DNA of 64,000 nucleotides, taken from contig NZ_LT629797.1 of NCBI RefSeq assembly GCF_900106015.1, forward strand, positions 2,666,001 through 2,730,000, given 5' to 3'. Positions 40,458-49,919 of this stretch are shown here, piece by piece. Both the position numbers and the translations under genes were made by a program. Below the pieces are notes generated by a model, which had not been told where the DNA came from, did no database searches, and saw nothing but the letters and a program-made list of their open reading frames with translations. The stretch comes from Pseudomonas sihuiensis. Lineage in GTDB: Bacteria > Pseudomonadota > Gammaproteobacteria > Pseudomonadales > Pseudomonadaceae. Position 1 is the first letter of the stretch, and each line of letters begins with the position of its first letter.

Positions 40458-41804
40458 TCAGTTGGAGTGTTGACCAATACCCTCGCCAGTCGCGGCGTCG
40501 TTCTGCGGTTTTCTCAAACCGATACCGTTGAAAAAGATATTCAAGGTGATCGCGACAATTGCCGTGAGCAGAATCGGGCTTTCCAGGATCGGCCCCAACG
40601 AGGAAGGCAACTTGCTGAAAAAGTGCGGCGAGACCACGGGCAACATGCCCACCGCCAGGCTTATGGCGACGATATAAAGATTGCCGACATTCTTGAAATC
40701 CACCCGGCCGAGCACCTTCATGCCACTGGCCGTAACCATGCCGAACATTACGATGCCGGCACCGCCCAGCACATAGGGCGGAATCGACGCCACGAAGTAG
40801 GCCACCTTGGGAAACAGACCCAGCACAATCAGAATCGCCCCGGCCAACGCGCACACCCAGGGGCTGCGCACGCCCGTGATGCTGACCAGACCGATATTTT
40901 GCGCATACGAGGTGTACGGGAAGGTATTGAAGATGCCACCCACCGCCGTGCCGAGGGCATCGGCACGAAAGCCACGAACCAGGGTGCGTTCATCCATGGG
41001 CTTGTCGACGATCTCGCCCAAGGCCATGAACATGCCTGTCGACTCGATAAAGGTCACCAGCATCACGATGCACATGGCCGCCATGGGCCACAAATGGAAC
41101 GTCGGCATACCGAAATGGAACGGCAGGATCACACCGAACACCGGGGCGTCCTCGATGCCGTCCAGGCTGACCAAACCTGCGCCAGCCGACAGGGCAAAAC
41201 CGAATATCAGGCCCAGCAACACCGAGATGTTGTTGAGGAAACCCTTGGTGAAACGAACGATCAGCAAGATGCACAGCAGTACCGCACAGGCGATTGCCAG
41301 GTACAGCGGGCGGCCGAATTCGGCGTTGCCAAAACCACCGGCGGACCATGCCGCGGCAACTGACATCAGCGACAGCCCCACCGCGACAATCTCGGTACCT
41401 GTGACCACCGGCGGAAAGAATCGCAGCAGCTTGCCCACTAGAGGTGCCATGGCCAGGCCGAACAAGCCGGCAGCGATGGTGGCCCCAAAAATAGCCGACA
41501 AACCAGCGCTGGGATCGGAGCCGATGGCGATCATTGGGCCGATGGCCGTGAAGGTCACGCCCATCATCACCGGCATGCGGATACCGACCGGCCCGATACC
41601 GATGGCCTGGATGATGGTCACGATCCCGCAGGCGAAAAGGTCGGCATTGATCAGAAAGGCGATGTCGGTCTTGGACAGACCCAGCGCCGCGCCAAGCACC
41701 AGGGGAATGGCCACTGCCCCGGCATACATCACCATCACATGCTGGCACGCCAGCAGAAGCATGCGCAGGTATTGCGCCTTGTTTGGAGCCGAGATTGTCT
41801 TCAT
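40458..41804 (-). CDS. NCS2-family purine permease (xanthine/urate type)
   Basis: This 448-residue permease has about 14 membrane segments. It carries the nucleobase:cation symporter-2 signatures QHVMVMYAGAVAIPLVLG, GTEIVAVGLSLM and NTFPYTSYAQNIGLVSITGV, where bacterial purine transporters place their substrate residues. It should import xanthine, urate or methylated xanthines with protons. It is divergent from the GntR gene across a gap that holds the palindrome also found upstream of ndmB. I start it at MKTISAPN (41804); an ATG four codons earlier is possible. Confidence 0.92.
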   Translation of the reverse strand: MKTISAPNKAQYLRMLLLACQHVMVMYAGAVAIPLVLGAALGLSKTDIAFLINADLFACGIVTIIQAIGIGPVGIRMPVMMGVTFTAIGPMIAIGSDPSAGLSAIFGATIAAGLFGLAMAPLVGKLLRFFPPVVTGTEIVAVGLSLMSVAAAWSAGGFGNAEFGRPLYLAIACAVLLCILLIVRFTKGFLNNISVLLGLIFGFALSAGAGLVSLDGIEDAPVFGVILPFHFGMPTFHLWPMAAMCIVMLVTFIESTGMFMALGEIVDKPMDERTLVRGFRADALGTAVGGIFNTFPYTSYAQNIGLVSITGVRSPWVCALAGAILIVLGLFPKVAYFVASIPPYVLGGAGIVMFGMVTASGMKVLGRVDFKNVGNLYIVAISLAVGMLPVVSPHFFSKLPSSLGPILESPILLTAIVAITLNIFFNGIGLRKPQNDAATGEGIGQHSN

Positions 41805-41938
41805 AAAACCCTGCACTGGTGGCTGGGACGGAGCAGTCCGCGCTTCCTGCGAACGTCGGCGGGGTGCCCCCGCCTCGCGGCCTGATCCGTCATCACAAAG
41901 GTCGTTGGTCGAATCCTGAAATATGACCAGTTTTCATT

Positions 41939-41974
41939 ACTGGAGTACCAATATTGAGCAACTGGTATACCAGA
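41939..41974. promoter_or_regulatory. Operator pair between permease and GntR gene
   Basis: ACTGGTATACCAGA (41961-41974) is identical to the site before ndmB, and a weaker copy (CTGGAGTACCA) lies about 22 bases to the left, one or two helical turns away. The sites fall in the 387-base divergent promoter region, where an autoregulated GntR protein would bind. Confidence 0.65.
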
Positions 41975-42191
41975 GCGATGACAAAAAGCATTCTCCATGC
42001 CAGATCGACAATTTGTCTTATTGGTCAGGTTACTCGCGGTGAATTTTCTGAAAAGGCGTGACCCACCACGGGGAATATGCCCCACATACGATCGCCAGAC
42101 CGCTACCCATCCCCAAGATGGTGCTCAGTGAAGGCGGATAAAGGCCTGTGGTAGGCTTCGCGGCTGCGAACGTCTATTGATAGCTGGTGCC

Positions 42192-42854
42192 ATGCTCACC
42201 CAGAAAATTGTCTCTGCCATATCGGATGCGATCTACCACCGGCGCTTGCCGCCAGGCACAAAGCTAAATGAGCGGGATATTGCGGAGTTGTTCGATGTAA
42301 GCCGGACGGTGGTCCGGCAGGCGCTGATCCGGCTTTCGCAGGATCGCCTGGTGGAGGTGTCACCCAAACGCTCGTCATCCGTGGCCTGCCCGACCTTCGA
42401 CGATGCGTACCAGCTCTACCAGATGCTCCTGGTACTGGAGAGCGGTGTGATTGACCAATTGACCAAGTCGATCACCCAGAACGAGCTGGAGATATTGCGT
42501 GCCCACACCCTCAAGGAGCAGGCCGCGCACCAAGCCCACGACCATGATCTGGGCGACAAACTGGGCCGTGAGTTTCACTCGCTGCTGATCTCGTTCCTGA
42601 AGAACGACATTCTCAACAACATCCACAACCAGCTGCGCCGGCAGGAAGCGCTGATCAACGCGCTATACCGCTCGGGCTTCGATTACTGCCAGCTGCGTGA
42701 CGAGCACACCCGCCTGGTGGATTGCTTCGAGCGCCGCGACGCGGCGTCTGCCAAGAACCTGCTGGCCTCGCACTACAACCTGGTGATCAAGGGTTACAAG
42801 TTCAACACGGCGGTGCCGCCGGATATCGACCTTAAAGCGGTGCTGGGTCTGTAA
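42192..42854 (+). CDS. GntR-family (FCD) transcriptional regulator
   Basis: This protein of about 220 residues has an N-terminal winged helix (LPPGTKLNERDIAELFDVSRTVVRQALIRL) and an alpha-helical FCD effector domain with metal-binding-type histidines (LGREFHSLL, ASHYN). FadR-subgroup GntR regulators often sense carboxylate or purine metabolites and bind short palindromes. The divergent purine permease and the shared GTATAC palindrome make it the likely controller of uptake and of the ndm operon. ATG 42192 is preferred over a TTG at 42177. Confidence 0.88.
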   Translation: MLTQKIVSAISDAIYHRRLPPGTKLNERDIAELFDVSRTVVRQALIRLSQDRLVEVSPKRSSSVACPTFDDAYQLYQMLLVLESGVIDQLTKSITQNELEILRAHTLKEQAAHQAHDHDLGDKLGREFHSLLISFLKNDILNNIHNQLRRQEALINALYRSGFDYCQLRDEHTRLVDCFERRDAASAKNLLASHYNLVIKGYKFNTAVPPDIDLKAVLGL

Positions 42855-42898
42855 CCCGACGCGGGAGAAGCCTTAACTGCCTCTCCCGCCCGCGCTGC

Positions 42899-44677
42899 CT
42901 ACAGCTTGAACCCGCCCATCTGCCGCGCCAGGTCGTCGGCCAGGCCGCTCAAGGTGCGGCACTCCTGACGACAATCATTCACCTCCCCCGCGGTAGCACG
43001 CGCCAGATCGGAAATGCCTTGTACGTTGCGGTTGATCTCCTCGGTCACCGCCGACTGTTCCTCGGTAGCGGCCGCCACCTGATGGTTCATGTCGCTGATG
43101 CGGTTCACCTGCTCGGTGATCGCCTCAAGTGAACGTCCCGTGCGCTGGCTGGAGGCAACCCCTGTCCCGGTAGCCGCCTGCCCCTTGTGCATCGAAGCCA
43201 CAGCGTTTTCCGCGCCCTGCTTAAGGCCGGCGATCATGCTCTGAATCTCGTCGGTGGACAGCTGCGTACGACGCGCCAATGTGCGTACTTCATCCGCCAC
43301 CACTGCAAAGCCGCGGCCCATTTCGCCGGCCCGCGCCGCTTCAATCGCTGCGTTCAGGGCGAGCAGATTAGTCTGTTCGGAGACGCCACGGATCACTGCC
43401 AGCACTTGGTCGATGGAGGCCACTTGCCGGGCCAGCTCGCCCACCGCGCCCGAAGCCGTGCCGATATCGTCAGACATGCTTTCAATATGGGAAATGGAGC
43501 CGCGCACCACCTCTCGGGCCTGCAACGCCTCCTCCCGAGCGCCATGCGACGCAGAAGCCGCACTGCCGGCGTTGCGCGCAATCTCCTGCACCGTCAGCCC
43601 CATTTCATGAACTGCAGTGGCCACCATCTCAGTCATTTCCTGTTGGCGGTCGGCACGCGTGGCGGTGTTGTCCACCACCTTCGCCACTTGGCCAACCGTG
43701 GAGCGCAGCCGCTCGCTGGTATTCAGCACGTCCGCGATCATCTCGCGCTGGCTGAGCAAAAAGCGGTTGAAGCCACGGGCCAGATCCCCCAACTCATCAG
43801 CACGGCTGTCATCCAGGCGATGGGTAAGGTCACCGCCGCCGCTGCCAATTGCCACCAAGGCACGGGTAACCTGCTGGATAGGCTTGACCAGGCTCTGCGC
43901 CAACCAAACCACCAATGCCAGACACACCAGCGCCACACCCGCACCGATCAGGCTGGTCAACCACAGCGCCTGGTGCGCTTGCGCATAGATTTGTGCTTCC
44001 GGCACCTCAGCAACTAACGTCCAATTCAAATCGCGCAATGGCAAGCTGATCGCCAGATAGGGCTCGCCCTCGCGCTCGAAAGCCGCCGATGACAGCGCAG
44101 ACTTGCCCAGTACGGCCCGTGCTGCCGGTGCGCCAATCTGCTCGGCGAGTTGGCGATCACCGTTCAAATCGGTTTGCGGATGGATCTGAATCAGGCCGTC
44201 GTTGCGCACCAGGTACACCTTGCCGCGCTCGCCGAAACTGAAGTTTTTGATCAGAGTTGAGAGCTCGTCCATGCGCAAACCGAGGCCGGCAACGCCCAGC
44301 AACTGACCAGCTTTTTCCACGCGCAGATCGATAAACAGCGTGAGGGCGCCGGTATTGCCGTCGGTACCAATTTCGACGACGCGGCGCTGCGCACTGTCGA
44401 GGAAACGGTAATACCAGGCGTCTTGGGCGTTAGCGCGGCTCAGCGTGCGCTCCAGCCCCTTTTCACTGTAATGGCGACTGGTTGCCGAAGAAATCACGAA
44501 AGCCGTGGCGGCCTTGTGCTGCTCCAACACTCCACTCAGGTAGCTGACAAAGCGTGGTAGATCGGCACCATTTTCGCTCTCCGCCAACCAGTCGCGCACC
44601 ATTGTGTTGCTGGCAATATCGTCCGCTGCCGTCAGCGGTTGCATCAGAATTCGCTCAGGTTTTCGATAATTCCAAGC
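42899..44677 (-). pseudogene. Methyl-accepting chemotaxis protein, 5' end lost
   Basis: What remains has a dCache ligand-binding domain ([20 protein letters not shown] onward), a second membrane helix ([21 protein letters not shown]), HAMP and the full signalling domain with the conserved hairpin tip. Start codon, first membrane helix and first part of the sensor domain are missing. An insertion sequence abuts at 44677/44678. The open frame runs into the IS end and could start there, but the product could not insert normally. Being beside purine genes, it may once have sensed purines, as McpH does. Confidence 0.85.
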
Positions 44678-46312
44678 GTCCGCTTCTGGCCGATTCTGTT
44701 GAAAAAGTAGCTTCAGCGGCAGCCTGCCGATCACGTGTGCCTGCTGTCGAAGTGGCTGCAAGCCACTTCAAGTTGTCTTCCGGCGTTTCGCTGAGCGTCC
44801 TTGCTCAGGTTTGGGGGGTAATTTGAGGGTTTCTGCTTGCAGCAGGCGTACCTATCCCGTTAATGGTGGCCCTTGAGGCAAAAGCTTGGCCATGCGTCGC
44901 AGGTTCTGCACCGTCGCCGCCAAAGTGAATTCGTCAGTGGCACCTGTCAGGCCACGCAGTCGTAAACGGTCGAGTTTCATGATCCGTTTGAGGTGGGCGA
45001 AAAGCATCTCCACCTTCTTTCGTTCGCAGCGAGAGACGAGGTACTCCGGTGTCTTGGCGATGCGTCGAGCCACGTCGCGGGCAGCCTCATGGATGCTGCG
45101 GACGATCTTCCGACTTGGCGTGTTGGGACAGCATTTCGCTTTCAACGGGCAGGTGGCGCAGTCGGTTTGGCTGGAGCGATAAATGATGGTGTTGGCCTTG
45201 GTCACCCGCGATCTTTTATGGGTGAAGGCGCGCCATTCACTGCGTAGTGGTTTACCGGCTGGGCAGCGGTATTCATTGGCTTCCTGATTCCAGTGAAAGT
45301 CGTTACTGGAGAGGCTGTCGTCCTTGCGCTCGGTCTTGTCCCACACCGGCACATGCGGCTCGATGTCCTTTTCTTCGACCATCCAGGCCAGCATCGGGGC
45401 GGTGCCATAAGCGGTATCGCCGATAAGGCGTTCCGGTGTGAGATCGAACTGCGCTTCGACACGTTCGACCATCGTCCTGGTCGAATCGACTTCGGCGGTA
45501 CGGTGCGCCGGGGTAGCTTCCACGTCCATGATCACACCGTGCTCAGTGTCGATCAGGTAATTCGTGGAGTAGGCAAAAAAGGCCGGCCCACCTGGCGCTG
45601 CTGTCCAACGGGACAGAGGATCGGTGAGCGAAATTTTCTTGGGAAGAGTTTCTGCCAGCGCCTCTTCATCAAGGGCTTCGAGGTACTCGCGCACTGCGCG
45701 GCTGCTGAGCTTTGGATCGTTCCAATCGACCTCATCACCCGCCACGCCACGTTGGCGGCTAGCGTCGGCCTTGATGATGCTGGCGTCCACAGCGAAGCCT
45801 TCGCCTTTGACCAGTCCGGTCGCCATGCAGCGGCGCAGCACTTCATTGAACAACCAGCGGAACAGATCGCTGTCGCGGAAACGTCCATGGCGATTCTTTG
45901 AGAAGGTGGAGTGATTGGGTACTTCGTCTTCCAGACCCAACCGGCAGAACCAGCGATAGGCCAAGTTCAGGTGCACCTCTTCGCACAATCGCCGCTCGGA
46001 ACGGATGCCATAGCAGTAGCCAACGACCAGCATGCGCACCATTAATTCCGGGTCAATCGAGGGTCGCCCGATGGGGCTATAGAAATCCGCCAGGTAGGCG
46101 CGCAGATCACTGAGATCCAGGCACTGATCGATGCTACGCAGGAGATGCTGGGCTGGGACGTGATCTTCCAGGTTGAACGAGTAGAACAGGCGATGCTGTC
46201 CTCCCGGTAACTGTCCCATCATGCTGTTTGCCCCCACGCTCGCTGACAGAGCAATTTTGCCAACGGCATGGGGTGACAGCTACTTTTTCAACAGAGTCGG
46301 CCGGTAGCGGAC
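44678..46312 (-). mobile_element. Insertion sequence (IS1182-like) in the chemoreceptor
   Basis: 35-bp imperfect inverted ends match at 32 positions (left 44678-44712, right 46278-46312). The core reads TCTGTTGAAAAAGTAGCT. One transposase gene lies inside. I see no target duplication (left flank CCAAGC, right flank GATGGT). The outer 14 bases (GTCCGCTTCTGGCC type) recur at other sites in the window and may be target rather than element sequence. Confidence 0.8.
44852..46222 (-). CDS. IS1182-like DDE transposase
   Basis: This protein of about 456 residues has an N-terminal DUF772-type domain (YSPIGRPSIDPELMVRMLVVGYCYG; CRLGLEDEVPNHSTFSKNR). DDE residues fit FAVDASIIKAD, LIGDTAYGTAPML and the C-terminal ERKKVEMLFAHLKR. 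A zinc-like cysteine patch (DCATCPLKAKCC) lies between. It appears intact, so the element may still move. ATG 46222 with GGGGG upstream is preferred over a GTG five codons earlier. Confidence 0.9.
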   Translation of the reverse strand: MMGQLPGGQHRLFYSFNLEDHVPAQHLLRSIDQCLDLSDLRAYLADFYSPIGRPSIDPELMVRMLVVGYCYGIRSERRLCEEVHLNLAYRWFCRLGLEDEVPNHSTFSKNRHGRFRDSDLFRWLFNEVLRRCMATGLVKGEGFAVDASIIKADASRQRGVAGDEVDWNDPKLSSRAVREYLEALDEEALAETLPKKISLTDPLSRWTAAPGGPAFFAYSTNYLIDTEHGVIMDVEATPAHRTAEVDSTRTMVERVEAQFDLTPERLIGDTAYGTAPMLAWMVEEKDIEPHVPVWDKTERKDDSLSSNDFHWNQEANEYRCPAGKPLRSEWRAFTHKRSRVTKANTIIYRSSQTDCATCPLKAKCCPNTPSRKIVRSIHEAARDVARRIAKTPEYLVSRCERKKVEMLFAHLKRIMKLDRLRLRGLTGATDEFTLAATVQNLRRMAKLLPQGPPLTG

Positions 46313-46330
46313 GATGGTGACAGGCAGCTA

Positions 46331-46346
46331 TCGGCCAGAAGCGGAC
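46331..46346. repeat. Solo copy of the IS-flanking motif
   Basis: TCGGCCAGAAGCGGAC is the exact reverse complement of the outermost 16 bases at 44678-44693 but stands 19 bases outside the right end of the insertion sequence. Related copies are at 27953, 46297, 49920 and 51592. Confidence 0.6.
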
Positions 46347-46539
46347 ATCTACTTATAGCCGGTGCCGACCTGAGGCCAACAGTATACTGTTGGCACGACT
46401 CAGCTTTGAGTCTCCGCGCCGACAATCTGTGAGTCATCTGATATGTGCGCGGCCTCTACAAACATGCGGGATTGAGCTCAATGCTCGCGGACGTCGATAA
46501 GTCTCCCTCAAGGTGGCTTATTCCAGCGTTGGAGTTCAC

Positions 46540-49500
46540 ATGAGAATACGGAAAGATACTCGAAAGGAATCAATGGCTCCTACGCTAGATGACCTGCTCA
46601 ACGATGATCGGCTGGCGCGGCTGTTTTCAACGGATGCTCGCCACTGCGCCTTGCAGCTGTGGATCTTGCAGATCAGGTCCGAGCAACAGATCGAAAATCG
46701 CATCGTCTACGGCCGCTTGCTCCCCTACAGTTACTCCAGTAATAGCTGGTCATACAGCGACGACAATAAATTTCAGGACTTCGGGTTGTTCCAGGCTCAG
46801 GTTGTCCGGCTCAACCTGTACGTAAGCAGCGTCCACTGTGCGGAGCTTTTACGACAACTAAGCGTCGGCCACTCCATCTCAACAATCAGCGAAAACCTGA
46901 ATATTGGGCTAGCGGACCAATTAAAAGCGCGGTTCGGCACGACCACACTCGCTGCAGATAATCTGGTTTATCGACCCGTAGCCTATTTGCTCAATAGAGA
47001 TGCGCATGACCGCCATTCACTCTCCAGCCCTCACGGTGGCTCTGGCGCTTTCAGTGCATCGATCTCTCAGAGAGACAAGGGGGCGCTGTTTTATCTGGGG
47101 CAGGGTTACGATGTCGCCTTGACCGAATTAGTAGTTAATCACCTGAGCGCAGATACAGGCCTCGACTTTGGAGGGGCTGATACCGTCAGGTTTGGCGATC
47201 TTGAGCTGCTAGTTTTTCCTGCGCTGGACGACCTAGAGCGGTGCTTACTGAGCGTGACCTGGGTTGATACACCTCGTGCCTTGATTGCCCGCTTCAATCC
47301 GACTCAGATACCGCACTTCAAAAGCTTCCAATTCCACCTGAAAGTCACGAACGGCGACCAAATTGTCTACTCAAATATCATCACTGCGGAACGTGATGCA
47401 GAAGGAATATTTGAGTGCAAGTTCGTTCTGGGCGACCAGTTGCATGCCAGGGTCGACGGCACAGAGCTAGAGGTTTTCGGCTTTCATGATGACCCTCTTC
47501 GCGGGAGCACGCTGTGTTGCCGATGGGGAACCGGATACGTTAGAGAGATTCATTTTCAGGGGCATGCGGTGGGTCAAGGAGCCAACCCAGTCAAGTTCGA
47601 TTGGCTAGAAAGAACTACTCGCCCCGCCACGTCACCCCGGGTGAAAGCTGCCCTGACGATCAGCCGCGGAAATATGGATATCGCCAGCCGTGTAGGCGGA
47701 CGCGAGGCGGATCCTTGGGTCCCGGCTAACCGCGACCTCGCATCTTTGTTTACGCGGCTCCATCCACCTAAGTCAGAGGGGCGTTTTTTCCAACGTTTTA
47801 GCCAAGGCAGTGGCGAGGGACGGCTGCAGTTTGTAGAGTGGTTCAAGACGCTGCTAACCAAATACCAGCGGCATCAGGTGATTATCTTCGATCCGTATTT
47901 CGACTCCGCCGGTTTGGGATTGGTATTGATCTGTGCAGCACAGCAGACTGACTGCATCGTCTTCAGATCCCTTCCAAAGCCCGTCAAGGAAGATAAACCC
48001 CTACGTCGTAAGTCCGATAAGACAGGCCAGGAAGGTGTTAATAACTTGCTGGCAAACTGCGAACAGAACCGCCATCTCATGGCGCGCGTCAAGCTACGTA
48101 TCTACGGGCTTAAGGAAGGCCGGCTGCATGACCGCTACATTTTAGTCATGGGATCAGATGGGCTACCGGTCGCGGGCTTCAATCTATCCAACTCATTTCA
48201 GAACGCCGCCGAAAACTACCCCTTACTGGTTACTCCAATTCCAGCGGATGTCCTGCTGCAGGTTGAACAATACAAGTCCGTACTGTTACGGGAAGCGGAG
48301 ACCGTACTGTCTGAGGGCGAAACCGGGAATCCTTCCATGCGGATTCTATTCGACTCCTCAGCGTTGCCATTGGCACCGCGCCGTTATGAACCACTGCGCT
48401 TCTTAGAAAAGCCTCAGGCAGGTGACGTACTCAGCGTATGGGCCGGAGAACCATCACTACAAGGGTTGAGTGGCGATCCGTTGAGGGAACGGATGGTGAC
48501 ACTGAACATACTCAAGGGGAACTCGCTCGCCCTGCCTGAGACGGAAAGCCTGCGTAATTGCCTGCATCGGCAAGCTGACGATTTAGAAAGCTTCACAGCA
48601 ACTTGGGAGGTGCTCGGCGAGTTGCTTGCACATTCACGCACTGAGAACAGCCACTTTCATGAACTCGAATCCGAGCGCGGCATTCTGGAGCGCTTGGTAC
48701 AGTTCCTTAATTCATCGTTCAACCGAACGCATGAGCGGGTGGATGAGGAATTGGCTGTGGCAGACACTCGGTTCTTTCAGGAGCCGATTGAGACCTTTCT
48801 ACGCGGCTCTTATCAACCACACCACTTTTTTCATGCAACAAAGTATGCAGCTCTAACCTGGGCAGAGTATTTCACCATTAAATTTCTTTGGCGGTATGCC
48901 TCAGACGCTCTGCTGGAAATTGTCGAGACGCAGATGGTCGACGTACCGATGGAGCCGCAAGAGTCTGATGCAGTGAGACTGTCCCTCTTAAGCCAGGTCA
49001 TCAACGAAATTGCACTGTCACTGCAGTTCCAAATCAGTGAGGCACAACAGCGTCGGCTCGTCCATAGCAGTAGCGGTCTGCTGCAATGGATGGGACTTAA
49101 CGCAATTGAGATGAAGTTGGAAAACTCTGGGGGGCTCGACAGCGTACTGCAGTTGGTGTCCGATTTTCCTTACGACGAACAGGTGCGAGCTCTAGGCTGG
49201 ATGATTTGCCACGCGGCCGGGAGACGAGATAGAGGTGAGATATACAAAGGCCTAATCGCGGCGCTCGATGGGGTACTGGCAGCGAACATCTCTGGAAAAG
49301 AACTAAGGCATATAGTTGACTCCATGCGCGGACATATGCGGCACCTAACTTGGGCCGAGCCGTGGCTCCCTCAGGATGTAATTTTCCCCTTGCTGCAAAA
49401 TGATCGCGCCAATACCGACGATGCCTGCGGTATCTGGGTTCAGGAACTGACGAGTTTACTGGAGCCAAAGCTTAAAAATCAGTCAAGGCTATTTGAGCTT

Positions 49501-49890
49501 TCACGTGAGGGCCAGATGACCAACACAGCTGCTTTTCTCTTTGCTTATAGCGGCCACGAGCAGCAGCAGGGCTGTCTGAAAGAGATGTGGAACATCTTGA
49601 GGCGGCAGCAACGGATCGTGCGGCAGCCTCTCGCTAGCACTTCCGATTGGACAAGATGGCACGATGCTTTAGTGGTATCGATGTGGATACTGACCTTTGC
49701 CCGTTGGAGTGAGTACTACTTGCGTGAGCGCGGTATTACTGATAACGAACTTGAACGACTGTCGTTGGGCACCCGCGAGTTAGCGATGGTTAGACCGATG
49801 GACGAATGGCGGTCGGGGGGGGCCGGCGACGGCAATCTTGCTTTGTTCCTTGATCAAGTGGAGGAACTTTTAGCCTCAAGTGCCAAGTAA
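46540..49890 (+). CDS. Large PLD-like nuclease-domain protein, candidate defence gene
   Basis: This 1116-residue protein has an N-terminal region of unknown fold (about 1-430). A phospholipase-D-like segment follows: HQVIIFDPYFDSAGLGLVL, then LHDRYILVMGSDGLPVAGFN with Asn/Ser after it, near residues 450-570. The long C-terminal half is alpha-helical. It resembles what I recall as the VPA1262 family of large mobile-element proteins, but that is unverified. No methylase, helicase or partner is adjacent. TTGGAG before ATG 46540 decides the start. It is AT-richer than core genes (31 of 60 G+C in the line from 46861) and flanked by IS elements. Confidence 0.65.
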   Translation: MRIRKDTRKESMAPTLDDLLNDDRLARLFSTDARHCALQLWILQIRSEQQIENRIVYGRLLPYSYSSNSWSYSDDNKFQDFGLFQAQVVRLNLYVSSVHCAELLRQLSVGHSISTISENLNIGLADQLKARFGTTTLAADNLVYRPVAYLLNRDAHDRHSLSSPHGGSGAFSASISQRDKGALFYLGQGYDVALTELVVNHLSADTGLDFGGADTVRFGDLELLVFPALDDLERCLLSVTWVDTPRALIARFNPTQIPHFKSFQFHLKVTNGDQIVYSNIITAERDAEGIFECKFVLGDQLHARVDGTELEVFGFHDDPLRGSTLCCRWGTGYVREIHFQGHAVGQGANPVKFDWLERTTRPATSPRVKAALTISRGNMDIASRVGGREADPWVPANRDLASLFTRLHPPKSEGRFFQRFSQGSGEGRLQFVEWFKTLLTKYQRHQVIIFDPYFDSAGLGLVLICAAQQTDCIVFRSLPKPVKEDKPLRRKSDKTGQEGVNNLLANCEQNRHLMARVKLRIYGLKEGRLHDRYILVMGSDGLPVAGFNLSNSFQNAAENYPLLVTPIPADVLLQVEQYKSVLLREAETVLSEGETGNPSMRILFDSSALPLAPRRYEPLRFLEKPQAGDVLSVWAGEPSLQGLSGDPLRERMVTLNILKGNSLALPETESLRNCLHRQADDLESFTATWEVLGELLAHSRTENSHFHELESERGILERLVQFLNSSFNRTHERVDEELAVADTRFFQEPIETFLRGSYQPHHFFHATKYAALTWAEYFTIKFLWRYASDALLEIVETQMVDVPMEPQESDAVRLSLLSQVINEIALSLQFQISEAQQRRLVHSSSGLLQWMGLNAIEMKLENSGGLDSVLQLVSDFPYDEQVRALGWMICHAAGRRDRGEIYKGLIAALDGVLAANISGKELRHIVDSMRGHMRHLTWAEPWLPQDVIFPLLQNDRANTDDACGIWVQELTSLLEPKLKNQSRLFELSREGQMTNTAAFLFAYSGHEQQQGCLKEMWNILRRQQRIVRQPLASTSDWTRWHDALVVSMWILTFARWSEYYLRERGITDNELERLSLGTRELAMVRPMDEWRSGGAGDGNLALFLDQVEELLASSAK

Positions 49891-49919
49891 GAAACGGGAG
49901 GATTACCTGTAATCAGGCT

